Shown here: piece after piece, positions 8,118-16,662 of the stretch | Position numbering within the stretch: position 1 is the first letter of the stretch | How the letters are laid out: each line of letters starts with the position of its first letter | Assembly: GCA_052145775.1 (NCBI GenBank) | Contig: JBKQNY010000151.1 | Coordinates: 1 to 41,640, forward strand | Direction of reading: 5' to 3' | DNA: 41,640 bases | Source: CAVYPR01 sp052145775 | GTDB taxonomy: Bacteria > Actinomycetota > Acidimicrobiia > Acidimicrobiales > RAAP-2 | Position numbers and translations under genes: made by a program | The notes under the pieces: generated by a model | Seen by the model: the letters and a program-made list of their open reading frames with translations, nothing else | Database searches by the model: none | Told to the model about the DNA's origin: nothing

Positions 8118-8732
8118 TCACCGGCCGGTAAACAGTTGGCCGTAGGTGTCGAGGTGGGCGCGTGTCGCCAGCGGCAGTCGACGCGGCGGGCCGAGCGGCC
8201 GGGCCGGCCAGCCGAGTGGGGTGACGGCCATCGGTCGGACGGAGATCGGCAGCTCCAGCAGCGCCGAGAGGCGGTCCCCGGCCAGGGTCGCCAACGTCGT
8301 CATGGCCGAGCCCAGCCCGAGGGCGTTCGCCGCCAGGAGGAGGTTCTGCACGGCCGGGAAGACCGACGAGGCGAGGGTCGCCTCGAGGCCGATGGACGCG
8401 TCGCCGCACACCACCACGAGGACCGGTGCGGCGGCGACGCCGCCCTCGGCACCGCGCTCGACGTCGTCGAGGAGGGCCGGGGACAGGCGCCCCTCGGAGT
8501 GAGGGCGCCCGGCGTCCCGCCACAGCTCGCGCATGAGGTCGCCCACCGCGGCCCGAGTTCTCTGCTCGCGCACCACGACGAACACCCACGGCTGGAGGTT
8601 CTCTGCGCTCGGGGCGTGCGTGGCGGCCACGAGGCACCGGGCCACCAGGTCGTCGTCGACCGGCCGATCGGAGAAGTGGCGGCAGGCCCGCTGGGAGAGG
8701 ACGACGTCAAAGAACTCCCTGCCGGCGGTCAT
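8118..8732 (-). CDS. Nitroreductase family protein
   Basis: A 204-residue FMN-dependent nitroreductase-family protein. It shows the N-terminal RACRHFSDRPV element (the R-x3-F-x4-V FMN phosphate-binding signature), THAPSAENLQPW (flavin-binding APS-x2-NxQPW motif) and ANALGLGSAMTTLAT in the C-terminal half, with PLGWPARPLGPPRR near the end. I use the inner ATG at 8732; a longer open frame reaches 8936, but its extra N-terminus is not family-like and runs into the divergent gene. Members reduce nitro-aromatics, flavins, enones or iodotyrosine; the substrate here is open. Confidence 0.87.
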   Translation of the reverse strand: MTAGREFFDVVLSQRACRHFSDRPVDDDLVARCLVAATHAPSAENLQPWVFVVVREQRTRAAVGDLMRELWRDAGRPHSEGRLSPALLDDVERGAEGGVAAAPVLVVVCGDASIGLEATLASSVFPAVQNLLLAANALGLGSAMTTLATLAGDRLSALLELPISVRPMAVTPLGWPARPLGPPRRLPLATRAHLDTYGQLFTGR

Positions 8733-8868
8733 CGCACCGCCGAATGTAGCCCCATCCCCGCGATCGATCCCGGGGTGGTTTGTGTCCCCGGTGCCGGGTT
8801 GATTGACTGGGCGGCCGTCGGCACGCAAGGGCGCGGTGAGATCCGCCGTCGCCAGGAAGGACGTCCGG

Positions 8869-9993
8869 GTGGACCTGCACCGCAGCGACGACCAGGAGCT
8901 CTTCCGGGAGACCACCCGGAAGTTCCTCGAGAGCACCTGCCCGGTGTCGACCGTGCGCGAGTGGGCCGAGAAGGAGCCTGACGGCTACCCGGCGGACTGG
9001 TGGCGCCGCGGGGCCGAGCTCGGGTGGACGAGCCTCCTGGTCTCCGAGGACGACGGCGGGGGCAGCATCTCGGGACACGGGCTCTTGGACCTGGTGCTGG
9101 TGGCCGAGGAGATGGGCCGGCTGGTCTCGCCGGGCCCGCTCCTGGCGACCAACGTGGTGGCCTCCGCCCTGGGGGCCTCGCCGGACGGCCGGCACGCCCA
9201 GGTCCTGGCCGAGCTCCTCTCGGGCGAGGCGGTGGCCGCGTGGTGCCTGGCCGAGCCCGGTGGCTGGTCCGGCGACGACCTTCGCCTCACGGCGGTGGCC
9301 GGCGAGGGCGGGTACGTGCTCAACGGGGTGAAGTCGCCGGTCGAGTCGGCCGCCTCGGCCGACCACCTGCTGGTGGCGGCCACGGTCGATGGCGCCCCCA
9401 CCCAGTTCCTGGTGGGCCGGGGCACCCCGGGGGTCTCCGTCTCACCGCTCGAGAGCGTCGACCTCGTCCGCCGCACGGCCACCGTGACCTTCGACGGGGT
9501 GTCGGTCCCCGAGTCGGCGCTGGTCGGCGAGGTCGGTGCGGCCGGGCCCGACATCGAGCGGCAGCTGCAGATCGCCGTCGCGCTCCAGTGCGCCGAGATG
9601 GTGGGTGCGGTCGACACCATGTTCACCCTCACCCTCGAGTACTCCTTCGACCGCTACACGTTCGGCCGCCCGCTCGCCTCGTACCAGGCCCTCAAGCACC
9701 GGTTCGCCGACATGAAGCTGTGGCTCGAGGCGTGCCATGCCACCGCCACCGGCGCCGCCCGGGCCGTCGACGCCGCCAGCGACCGGGCGGACGAGCTGGT
9801 GAGCGTGGCCAAGTCCTACATCGGCGACCGCGGGCCGGCCATCCTGCATGACTGCGTCCAGCTCCACGGCGGCATCGGGGTCACCTGGGACCACGACCTC
9901 CACCTCTACCTGCGCCGGGTGGTCCAGGACCGCGCCCTGTTCGGGACCCCCGCCGACCACCGCGAGCGGATCGCCGTTCGCGCCGGACTGTAG
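8869..9993 (+). CDS. Acyl-CoA dehydrogenase family protein, probable small/non-catalytic partner subunit
   Basis: A 374-residue acyl-CoA dehydrogenase-fold protein. It has the N-terminal helices (DQELFRETTRKFLEST), a degenerate middle domain (CLAEPGGWSGDDL instead of TEPxAGSD) and the C-terminal YTFGRPLASYQALKHRFAD with LHGGIGVTWDHDLHLYLRR. The helix that carries the IVD-type base has no Glu-Arg (VALQCAEMV), and the C-terminal GTSE motif is absent. This matches the FadE-type subunits that pair with an active neighbour, and gene 10002 follows after 8 bases. GTG 8869 has AGGAAGG 8 bases upstream. It opens an eight-gene plus-strand operon. Confidence 0.85.
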   Translation: MDLHRSDDQELFRETTRKFLESTCPVSTVREWAEKEPDGYPADWWRRGAELGWTSLLVSEDDGGGSISGHGLLDLVLVAEEMGRLVSPGPLLATNVVASALGASPDGRHAQVLAELLSGEAVAAWCLAEPGGWSGDDLRLTAVAGEGGYVLNGVKSPVESAASADHLLVAATVDGAPTQFLVGRGTPGVSVSPLESVDLVRRTATVTFDGVSVPESALVGEVGAAGPDIERQLQIAVALQCAEMVGAVDTMFTLTLEYSFDRYTFGRPLASYQALKHRFADMKLWLEACHATATGAARAVDAASDRADELVSVAKSYIGDRGPAILHDCVQLHGGIGVTWDHDLHLYLRRVVQDRALFGTPADHRERIAVRAGL

Positions 9994-10001
9994 GAGCCGA
10001 G

Positions 10002-11273
10002 ATGCCCGATCGCGCCGCCACAGAGGACGTCGAGGCGTTCCGCCTCCGGGCCCGGGCGTGGCTGGCCGACAACATGCCGCGTCTGCCCGAGGGGGTCGAG
10101 AACCACCAGCTCATGGTCGTCGACGAGTTCGCCACGCGGGCGCGGGAGCTCCAGCGCACGCTGTTCGAGGGCGGCTTCGCCGGCCTGTGCTTCCCGGTCG
10201 AGTACGGGGGCCACGGCCTGAGCCGGGCCCACCAGCAGGCCTTCACCCGCGAGTCGCTCCCCTACGAGATGCCGGTCGTCTTCAACACCCCGACGCTGTC
10301 CATCCTCGCCCCCACCCTGCTCGACTTCGGCACCGAGGAGCAGAAGCAGCGCCACATCCCCAAGATCCTGGCCGGCGAGGAGCTCTGGGTGCAGTTCCTC
10401 TCCGAGCCCTCGGGCGGGTCCGACCTGGCCGGCCTGGTCACCCGGGCCACCCGCGACGGCGACGTCTTCATGCTGAACGGCTCGAAGATCTGGAGCTCGG
10501 GGGCGTTCCGGGCCGACTACGCGATGTGCCTCGCCCGCACCAACTGGCACGCCCCCAAGCACCGGGGCATCACCTGCTTCATCGTGAAGATCAAGCAGCC
10601 GGGCATCGAGGTCCAGCAGATCAAGATGGCGAACGGCTGGAACGAGTTCTGCCAGGAGTTCTTCGACGACGCCGTCATCCCGATCGAGAACGTGGTGGGC
10701 GAGATCGACGACGGGTGGACCGTCGCCACCCGGCTGCTGGTCCACGAGCGCAACGCCGTGGGAGGGGCGTCGCCGTACACGAGCGGGGTGGCCACCGCCT
10801 CGGGCCGGGGCGTCGGCCGCAACATGGCCCAGCTCGCCAAGGCCTGCGGCCTCGGGGACGACCCACGGGTTCGCCAGCTGGTGGCCGAGTCCCGGGTCTA
10901 CGACCGTGTCGCCCACCAGCTCGTCGAACGCGTGACGACGGGGATCGCCAGCGGCTACTTTCCTGCGCCGGCCGGTTCCCTGCCCCGGCTGTTCGGCGCC
11001 ACCGCCAGCGAGCGCAGCCACGACATCGGCCTGGACATCATCGGGAACCGGGCGGCGGGGTGGTCTCCGGGCGACATGGCCGGCGACATCGCCGTCACCT
11101 TCCTCACGCGCCAGAACAGCAGCCTGGGCGGGGGGAGCAACGAGATGCAGCGCAACATCATCGCCGAGCGGGTCCTCGGCATGCCCCGCGAGTACGCGGC
11201 CGACAAGGACAAGCCCTTCGACGAGGTGCTCCACAACGCCGTGCCGACGCGCCCGGGAGGGGCCGGTGGCTGA
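10002..11273 (+). CDS. Acyl-CoA dehydrogenase family protein, probable catalytic partner of the 8869 product
   Basis: A 423-residue dehydrogenase with FPVEYGGHG, FLSEPSGGSDLAG, WNEFCQEFFDD and a C-terminus GGGSNEMQRNIIAERVLG. A Glu-Arg pair (VHERNAVGG) occupies the IVD/FadE29-type base position; the MCAD Glu376 position is Gly. Adjacent large and small dehydrogenase genes of this kind form alpha2-beta2 enzymes in Mycobacterium sterol side-chain degradation (FadE28/FadE29, FadE26/FadE27); that this pair does so is inference. Start ATG 10002 follows TAGGAG. The last codons overlap the next ligase by 8 bases. Confidence 0.9.
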   Translation: MPDRAATEDVEAFRLRARAWLADNMPRLPEGVENHQLMVVDEFATRARELQRTLFEGGFAGLCFPVEYGGHGLSRAHQQAFTRESLPYEMPVVFNTPTLSILAPTLLDFGTEEQKQRHIPKILAGEELWVQFLSEPSGGSDLAGLVTRATRDGDVFMLNGSKIWSSGAFRADYAMCLARTNWHAPKHRGITCFIVKIKQPGIEVQQIKMANGWNEFCQEFFDDAVIPIENVVGEIDDGWTVATRLLVHERNAVGGASPYTSGVATASGRGVGRNMAQLAKACGLGDDPRVRQLVAESRVYDRVAHQLVERVTTGIASGYFPAPAGSLPRLFGATASERSHDIGLDIIGNRAAGWSPGDMAGDIAVTFLTRQNSSLGGGSNEMQRNIIAERVLGMPREYAADKDKPFDEVLHNAVPTRPGGAGG

Positions 11274-12753
11274 GAGCCGGCCCATGGCGAGGGTCCTCGA
11301 CGAGGCGCTCGCCACCGACCCGGGGCGCGCCGCCCTGGTCATCGACGGCCGACCGACCACCTATGCCGAGCTGGACGAGGCCGTCCGGCGGTGCGCGGCA
11401 GGTCTGGTGGCCCAGGGCGTACAGGCCGGCTGGCGCATCCCGTTGGCCGACGACGCCAGCCTGCTCTCGGTGTCGGTCCTCCTGGCCGCGGCGCGGGTGG
11501 GCGCGGCCGCCGCCCTCATGAACCCCCGGCTCACCGCCGGCGAGCTGGCCGAGCTGCGCCGGGCCGCCGGGGCCGCACCGGTCGGGGTGGCCGGGGACGG
11601 CTACGAGACGGTGCTGGCCGAGGCCGGGGGCACCGTGCTCGGGGCCGGCGACCTGCTCTTCGCAGCGGCCGGGACCGCGCCCTCGCCTCGCGACCTCGAC
11701 TATGACCCCGGGGCCGACGCCGTCGTGCTGTTCACGTCGGGTACCACCGGCACCCCCAAGGCGGTGCCCCTCACCCACGGGCTGGTCGGCCCCCGTGTGG
11801 CCGCCTTCTCGCCGTCGGTCGACCCGGTCCCGGTGGTCTCGCTCATGTGCGTCCCGCTTGTCCACATCGGCGGGGCGCTCGGCCTCCTGGTGGCGCTGGC
11901 CCGCGGCGGCACCGTGGTCGTCCAGACGCGCTTCGACGCCGGCGAGTGGCTGGCGCTGGCCGGAACCCACCGGGTCAACTCCTCGTTCGTCGTGCCCACC
12001 ATGCTCCACCGCATCCTCGAGCACCCCGACTTCGACCGGACCGACCTCGGTTCGCTCACCGCCCTCTCCTACGGCGCGGCGCCGGCCTCCCCCGATCTCA
12101 TCCGCCGGGCCATGGATAGGCTGCCCGGCGTGGCGCTGACCAACACCTTCGGCCAGACCGAGACGCTGGGCTCGATCACCGCCCTCGGGCCCGACGACCA
12201 CACCCCCGAGCGGCTGGCCTCAGTGGGCCGACCCCTCCCCGGGGTGGAGGTGCGGGTGGTCGACCCCGCCACGGGCGGGACGGTGGAGCCCGGGTCGGTG
12301 GGCGAGCTGTGGGTGCGGACCGAGGCCAGCGTCATCCCGGGCGCCCAGGCGGCCGACGTCTCGGTGCCGGCCGGGTGGCTGCGCACCGGGGACATGGTGA
12401 GCGAGGACGCCGACGGCTACCTCTACCCCGCCGGCCGGCTGGCCGACACGATCAACCGGGGCGGGGAGAAATTCTCCCCCGCCGAGGTGGAGGCGGTGGT
12501 CGCCGCGCACCCCGCCGTCGCCGACGTGGCCGTGGTGGGGGTGCCCGACCCCGAGATGGGGAGCCGGGTGGGGGTGGCCGTGGTGGCCACCGGGCCCCTG
12601 GACGTCGACGAGCTCCGCGGGTTCTGCCGGGGGCGCATCGCCCCGTTCAAGCTCCCCGAGCGGGTGCTGGTGGTCGACGAGATCCCCTACAACGACTTCG
12701 GGAAGGTCGACCGAAAGGCGCTGCGCCAGCGGTTCGCCGAGGCCCCCCGGTGA
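11266..12753 (+). CDS. AMP-dependent acyl-CoA synthetase/ligase
   Basis: A 495-residue ANL ligase with FTSGTTGTPKAVPLTH near residue 156, TFGQTETLG (A5), GWLRTGDMV (A7), GRLADTINRGGEKFSPAE (A8) and the terminal FGKVDRKAL with the A10 lysine in place. GTG 11266 has GGGAGGGG 4 bases upstream; ATG 11284 is an alternative. It is coupled to the dehydrogenase before it and, by a 4-base overlap, to the E1 alpha gene after it. This suggests it provides the acyl-CoA used in the same pathway. The substrate is unknown. Confidence 0.88.
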   Translation: MAESRPMARVLDEALATDPGRAALVIDGRPTTYAELDEAVRRCAAGLVAQGVQAGWRIPLADDASLLSVSVLLAAARVGAAAALMNPRLTAGELAELRRAAGAAPVGVAGDGYETVLAEAGGTVLGAGDLLFAAAGTAPSPRDLDYDPGADAVVLFTSGTTGTPKAVPLTHGLVGPRVAAFSPSVDPVPVVSLMCVPLVHIGGALGLLVALARGGTVVVQTRFDAGEWLALAGTHRVNSSFVVPTMLHRILEHPDFDRTDLGSLTALSYGAAPASPDLIRRAMDRLPGVALTNTFGQTETLGSITALGPDDHTPERLASVGRPLPGVEVRVVDPATGGTVEPGSVGELWVRTEASVIPGAQAADVSVPAGWLRTGDMVSEDADGYLYPAGRLADTINRGGEKFSPAEVEAVVAAHPAVADVAVVGVPDPEMGSRVGVAVVATGPLDVDELRGFCRGRIAPFKLPERVLVVDEIPYNDFGKVDRKALRQRFAEAPR

Positions 12754-13763
12754 GCGCCGGCACGGCCACGGAGCTCACCGACGACGAGGCGCTGGCCATC
12801 TACGCCACCATGGCCACCATCCGGGCGGCCGAGGACCGGATCACCAGGGGGCTGCGCGCCGGCGAGCTGCGCATGACCTTCTACCAGGTGCGCGGCCAGG
12901 AGGCGATCCCCGCTGCCGTCTCGGCGCACCTGCGGCGGGACGACTACATGGTCACCACCTACCGCGGCATGCACGACTGCATCGCCAAGGGGATCCCCCT
13001 CGACGAGCTCATGGCCGAGATGTGCGGCCGGGTCACCGGCACCTCCAAGGGCAAGGGCGGCCCGATGCACCTCTCGGACCCACACTCGGGGCTGATGGTG
13101 ACCACTGGGGTGGTCGGCGGAGGCCTGCCCATCGCCTGCGGCCTGGGGCTGGCCAGCCAGCTGCGGGGCACCGACCAGGTCACCGTGGTCAACTTCGGCG
13201 ACGGGGCGACCAGCATCGGGGCCGCCCACGAGGCGGCCAACCTGGCGGCCTTGTGGGACCTGCCCGTCCTCTTCGTCTGCCAGCACAACCAGTACGGGGA
13301 GCACACCCGGTTCTCCGACTACACCCGCACCAAGCGGCTGGCCCAGCGGTTCGCCGGCTACGGCATGGCCGCGGTGACCGTCGACGGCAACAGCGTGCCC
13401 GAGATGTACGCCGCCGCCGGCGAGGCGGTGCGCCGGGCCAGAGCGGGGGAGGGGCCCACGTTCCTCGAGTGCCTGACCTTCCGGCTGGGGGCCCACGCCT
13501 TCGGCACCGGCACCGAGTACATCGACCCCGAGGAGCTGGCCCGGGCCGAGGCGGCCGAGCCGGTGGCCCGCCACCGCCGGTGGCTGGCCGAGGAGCGGGG
13601 GGTGCCCGGCGACACCCTCGATGCGCTCGAGCGCCAGGCTGCCGACGCGGTCGAGGCCGCCGTGGCCGCCGCGCTGGCCGCCGACCCGCCGGGACCCGAG
13701 GAGCTGCGCCTCGACGTCTTCTCGAACCCCGAGGACCTGCCCGAGGGGGAGGTGGCCCGGTGA
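12750..13763 (+). CDS. 2-oxoacid dehydrogenase E1 component, alpha subunit
   Basis: A 337-residue TPP-dependent E1 alpha of the pyruvate/acetoin/branched-chain dehydrogenase family. It has MVTTYRGMHD (alpha loop), GKGGPMHLSDP, and the TPP-binding GDGATSIGAAHEAANLAAL followed by QHNQYGEHT, which corresponds to the usual ENNxYxxxT; the first Asn is His here. The frame is open upstream through the ligase, but GTG 12750 gives a GTGA overlap with the ligase stop and a family-like N-terminus. It is coupled to E1 beta by another GTGA. With its neighbours it should decarboxylate a 2-oxoacid and pass the acyl group to a lipoyl domain. Confidence 0.9.
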   Translation: MSAGTATELTDDEALAIYATMATIRAAEDRITRGLRAGELRMTFYQVRGQEAIPAAVSAHLRRDDYMVTTYRGMHDCIAKGIPLDELMAEMCGRVTGTSKGKGGPMHLSDPHSGLMVTTGVVGGGLPIACGLGLASQLRGTDQVTVVNFGDGATSIGAAHEAANLAALWDLPVLFVCQHNQYGEHTRFSDYTRTKRLAQRFAGYGMAAVTVDGNSVPEMYAAAGEAVRRARAGEGPTFLECLTFRLGAHAFGTGTEYIDPEELARAEAAEPVARHRRWLAEERGVPGDTLDALERQAADAVEAAVAAALAADPPGPEELRLDVFSNPEDLPEGEVAR

Positions 13764-14764
13764 GCCCGGCGGCGCCCGATGCAGCCGGTCACCCCGTGGG
13801 CACCATGTCCGAGGCGGTCAACCAGGCCCTCGACCTGGCCATGGCGGCCGACCCGTCGGTCTTCTGCCTCGGCGAGGACATCGAGGACCCGACCGGCGGG
13901 GTGATGAAGGGGACCAAGGGCCTCTCCACCAAGTACGGCCGGGCCCGGGTGCGCAACACCCCCATCTCCGAGCAGGCCATCGTGGGGACGGCCATCGGCG
14001 CCTCGCTGGTGGGGATGCGCCCGGTGGCCGAGCTGATGCTGATGGACTTCTTCGCCGTGGCCATGGACCAGGTGGCCAACCACGCGGCCAAGCTCCGCTA
14101 CATGTCGGGCGGGCGGACCAACGTGCCCATCACCATCCGCACCTCGGTGGGCGGCGGCCGCCAGTTCGGGGCCCAGCACTCCCAGTCGCTCGAGGGCTGG
14201 CTGATGCAGGTCCCGGGGCTGAAGGTGGCCGTGCCGTCGACGCCGGCCGACGCAAAGGGCCTTCTCACGTCGTGCGTCTTCGACGACGACCCCTGCGTGC
14301 ACATGGAGACGATGAGCCTCCTGTTCACCCGGGGCCCGCTCCCCGAGGGGGACCACGTGGTCCCGCTCGGGGTGGCCGACGTGAAGCGGCCGGGCGCCGA
14401 CGTCACCGTGGTCACCTGGGGCTGGCAGGTCCCCGAGGCGTTGGCCGCCGCCGAGACCCTGGCCGCCGAGGGCACCGACGTCGAGGTCCTGGACCTGCGC
14501 ACGCTGGTCCCCCTCGACCGGCGCGCCGTGCTCGAGAGCGTGGCCCGCACCCGTCGGCTCCTGGTCGTCCACGCCGCCACCCGCTTCGCCGGCCCCGGGG
14601 CCGAGATCGCCGCCTTCGTCTCCGAGGAGCTCTTCGGCCAGCTCGACGCCCCGGTGCGCCGGCTGGGGTCCGCCTACACCCCGGTGCCCTACGCCGCCGA
14701 GCTCGAGACCCTGCACTTCCCCGAGCGCACCCGGATCGCCGAGACGATCCGCCAGCTGGCCTGA
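13760..14764 (+). CDS. 2-oxoacid dehydrogenase E1 component, beta subunit
   Basis: A 334-residue E1 beta (transketolase pyrimidine plus C-terminal domain). Features are FCLGEDIEDPTGGVMKGTKGL, the substrate/TPP loop NTPISEQAIVGTAIGA, DFFAVAMDQVANHAAK, QHSQSLEGWLMQVPG and the C-terminal VLDLRTLVPLDRRAV. This matches acetoin/pyruvate/branched-chain E1 beta closely. GTG 13760 overlaps the E1 alpha stop. E1 alpha and beta would form an alpha2-beta2 tetramer. The usual next genes (E2 acyltransferase, E3) are missing; instead a lone lipoyl domain follows after 6 bases. Confidence 0.9.
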   Translation: MSPAAPDAAGHPVGTMSEAVNQALDLAMAADPSVFCLGEDIEDPTGGVMKGTKGLSTKYGRARVRNTPISEQAIVGTAIGASLVGMRPVAELMLMDFFAVAMDQVANHAAKLRYMSGGRTNVPITIRTSVGGGRQFGAQHSQSLEGWLMQVPGLKVAVPSTPADAKGLLTSCVFDDDPCVHMETMSLLFTRGPLPEGDHVVPLGVADVKRPGADVTVVTWGWQVPEALAAAETLAAEGTDVEVLDLRTLVPLDRRAVLESVARTRRLLVVHAATRFAGPGAEIAAFVSEELFGQLDAPVRRLGSAYTPVPYAAELETLHFPERTRIAETIRQLA

Positions 14765-14770
14765 GTCGCC

Positions 14771-15025
14771 GTGAGCGGGCTGCACCGGACGTTGGTCAAG
14801 ATCCCCCAGGCCAGCGTGGCGGTGACCGAGGGGACGATCGTGTCGTGGCTCGTCACCGAGGGCGAGGAGGTGGCGCTCGGCCAGCCGCTCTACCTGCTCG
14901 AGACCGACAAGGTGGAGATCGAGGTGGAGTCCCCGGCGGCCGGCACCGCGCACCTGCTCGGCGAGGCCGGCCAGACCTACCTGGTGGGGACGGACATCGG
15001 CTACATCGACGGTCCCGCCGGCTGA
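14771..15025 (+). CDS. Stand-alone lipoyl-domain (biotinyl/lipoyl attachment) protein
   Basis: An 84-residue protein that is nothing but a lipoyl/biotinyl attachment domain. The attachment motif is ETDKVEIEVESPAAG with the modified lysine at residue 47, preceded by the paired half-domain EGTIVSWLVTEGEEV. ETDK is the lipoyl type (biotin carriers have MKM). There is no peripheral-subunit-binding domain and no acyltransferase catalytic domain, unlike a full E2 (~400 residues). It follows E1 beta by 6 bases and precedes a ligase by 4, so it is embedded in the operon. It probably serves as a diffusible lipoyl arm for the E1. Confidence 0.85.
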   Translation: MSGLHRTLVKIPQASVAVTEGTIVSWLVTEGEEVALGQPLYLLETDKVEIEVESPAAGTAHLLGEAGQTYLVGTDIGYIDGPAG

Positions 15026-15029
15026 GGCA

Positions 15030-16541
15030 GTGCTGCAGCTGGGGAGCCACCGGCGCTCTGTGGCCGGCGTCGCCGCCTCGGACCCGGGCCGGGTGGCCGT
15101 CGTCGACGGGGATCGGGCGGTCACCTTCGAGGAGCTCGACCGCCGGGCCAACGGGGCGGCGGTCCGCCTGGCCGAGCTCGGCGTGGCCGCCGGCGACCCG
15201 GTGGGGATGCGGCTGGGCAACCGGGCCGAGTGGTTCATCGCCTCGCACGCCATCGCCCGCCTCGGGGCGATGTTCGTGCCGATCTCGCCGCGGCTCACCC
15301 CCGAAGAGGCCGCCTACATCGCCGAGGACGCACAGATGGCGGTCTGCTTCGTCGAGGGGGCCGGCCGGTTCCCCGCCGACGGGGTGGCCACCGTCGACGT
15401 GGAGGAGCGGGGCTTCGCGCCGCCGGCCGACGAGCCGCCCCGACGCGACTTCCTCAACACCGCCCCCACCCTCCTCGGCTACACCTCGGGCACCACCGGC
15501 CGCCCCAAGGCCGTCGAGCGGCCGGCCCCGGCACCCGCCCCCGAGGCCACCACCTCGATCGTGGCCGCCTTCTGGGGCTACGGGCCGGACACCGTCCAGC
15601 TGGTGTGCGGACCCCTCTACCACACGGCCCCCAGCGCCTACGCCGAGTACTCGCTGTGGGAGGGCGGCCGGGTGGTCGTCCAGGAGGGGTTCACAGGGGA
15701 GCGGTGCCTGTCGCTCATCGCCGAGCACCGGGTGACGCGGACCCAGATGGTGCCGGCCCACTTCGTCCGCCTGCTCGAGGCCGACTGGCGCTCGCACGAC
15801 CGCTCCAGCATCCGCCTGGTCATCCACGCCGCCGCCGCCTGCCCGGTGCCGCTCAAGTGGCGGATCCTCGAGGTCTTCCCCCGCGGCTCGGTCTGGGAGC
15901 TCTACGGCGCCACCGAGGCCATGGGCACGGTCATCTCGCCGGGCGAGTGGCTGCTCAAGCCGGGCAGCGTCGGCCGCCCCTTCCCCGGGCTCGAGGTGCG
16001 CATCCTCGACGAGGAGGGCCGGCAGCTGCCGCCCGGGGAGATCGGCACGATCTACGTGAGCACCTTCCCCGGCGCCTCCTTCGCCTACCGCGGCGACGAG
16101 GAGAAGACGGCCGCCGCCCGCCGGGACGGGTTCGTGACGGTGGGGGACCTCGGCCACCTCGACGCCCACGGCTACCTCTTCATCGCCGACCGCCGCACCG
16201 ACCTCATCATCACCGGCGGGGTGAACGTCTACCCGGCCGAGGTCGAGAACGCGCTCGCCGCCGACCCCGACGTGGCCGACTCGGCGGTGATCGGCCTGCC
16301 CGACGAGCGCATGGGCCAGCGGGTCCACGCCATCGTCGAGCTGCGCAGGGGGGCGGCGGCCGACGCCGAGGCGATCTCGGCGCGCCTGGCCGACCGCCTG
16401 GCCGACTTCAAGCGACCCCGGACCTACGAGTTTGTCGACACCCTGCCCCGCCAGCCCAACGGCAAGGTCCTCAAGTGGCGGCTGCGCCGGGAGCGGACGG
16501 CCGCCGCGGACCCGGCGCCGGGGGACGGCAGAGGATCGTAG
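15030..16541 (+). CDS. AMP-dependent acyl-CoA synthetase/ligase
   Basis: A 503-residue ANL ligase: GYTSGTTGRPKAV near residue 150, GPLYHTAPSAYAEY, YGATEAMG (A5), DGFVTVGDLG (A7), DRRTDLIITGGVNVYPAE (A8) and QPNGKVLKW with the A10 lysine. The PLYHTAP segment is common in actinobacterial FadD-type enzymes for fatty, terpenoid or steroid acids. GTG 15030 lies 4 bases after the lipoyl protein's stop. It is the third ligase in the window with all motifs intact. Substrate not determinable. Confidence 0.88.
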   Translation: MLQLGSHRRSVAGVAASDPGRVAVVDGDRAVTFEELDRRANGAAVRLAELGVAAGDPVGMRLGNRAEWFIASHAIARLGAMFVPISPRLTPEEAAYIAEDAQMAVCFVEGAGRFPADGVATVDVEERGFAPPADEPPRRDFLNTAPTLLGYTSGTTGRPKAVERPAPAPAPEATTSIVAAFWGYGPDTVQLVCGPLYHTAPSAYAEYSLWEGGRVVVQEGFTGERCLSLIAEHRVTRTQMVPAHFVRLLEADWRSHDRSSIRLVIHAAAACPVPLKWRILEVFPRGSVWELYGATEAMGTVISPGEWLLKPGSVGRPFPGLEVRILDEEGRQLPPGEIGTIYVSTFPGASFAYRGDEEKTAAARRDGFVTVGDLGHLDAHGYLFIADRRTDLIITGGVNVYPAEVENALAADPDVADSAVIGLPDERMGQRVHAIVELRRGAAADAEAISARLADRLADFKRPRTYEFVDTLPRQPNGKVLKWRLRRERTAAADPAPGDGRGS

Positions 16542-16615
16542 GGAGCGGCGGGACGCCCGGCGGTGCCACCCGCCCGCCGGGACTACCCTCACAGGGCACG
16601 CAGGCCGGGGACGGC

Positions 16616-16632
16616 CCGGGGGGCTCCCCCGG
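16616..16632. terminator. Short GC hairpin between the ligase and the crotonase gene
   Basis: CCGGGGG (16616-16622) and CCCCCGG (16626-16632) form a 7-bp all-GC stem with a 3-base loop, in the 121-base gap after the ligase. It lies 30 bases before the crotonase start. It may be an attenuating or partial terminator, or a leader structure; there is no U-tract. Confidence 0.35.
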
Positions 16633-16662
16633 CCCGGTCCCCGCACGAACAAAGGACGCGGT

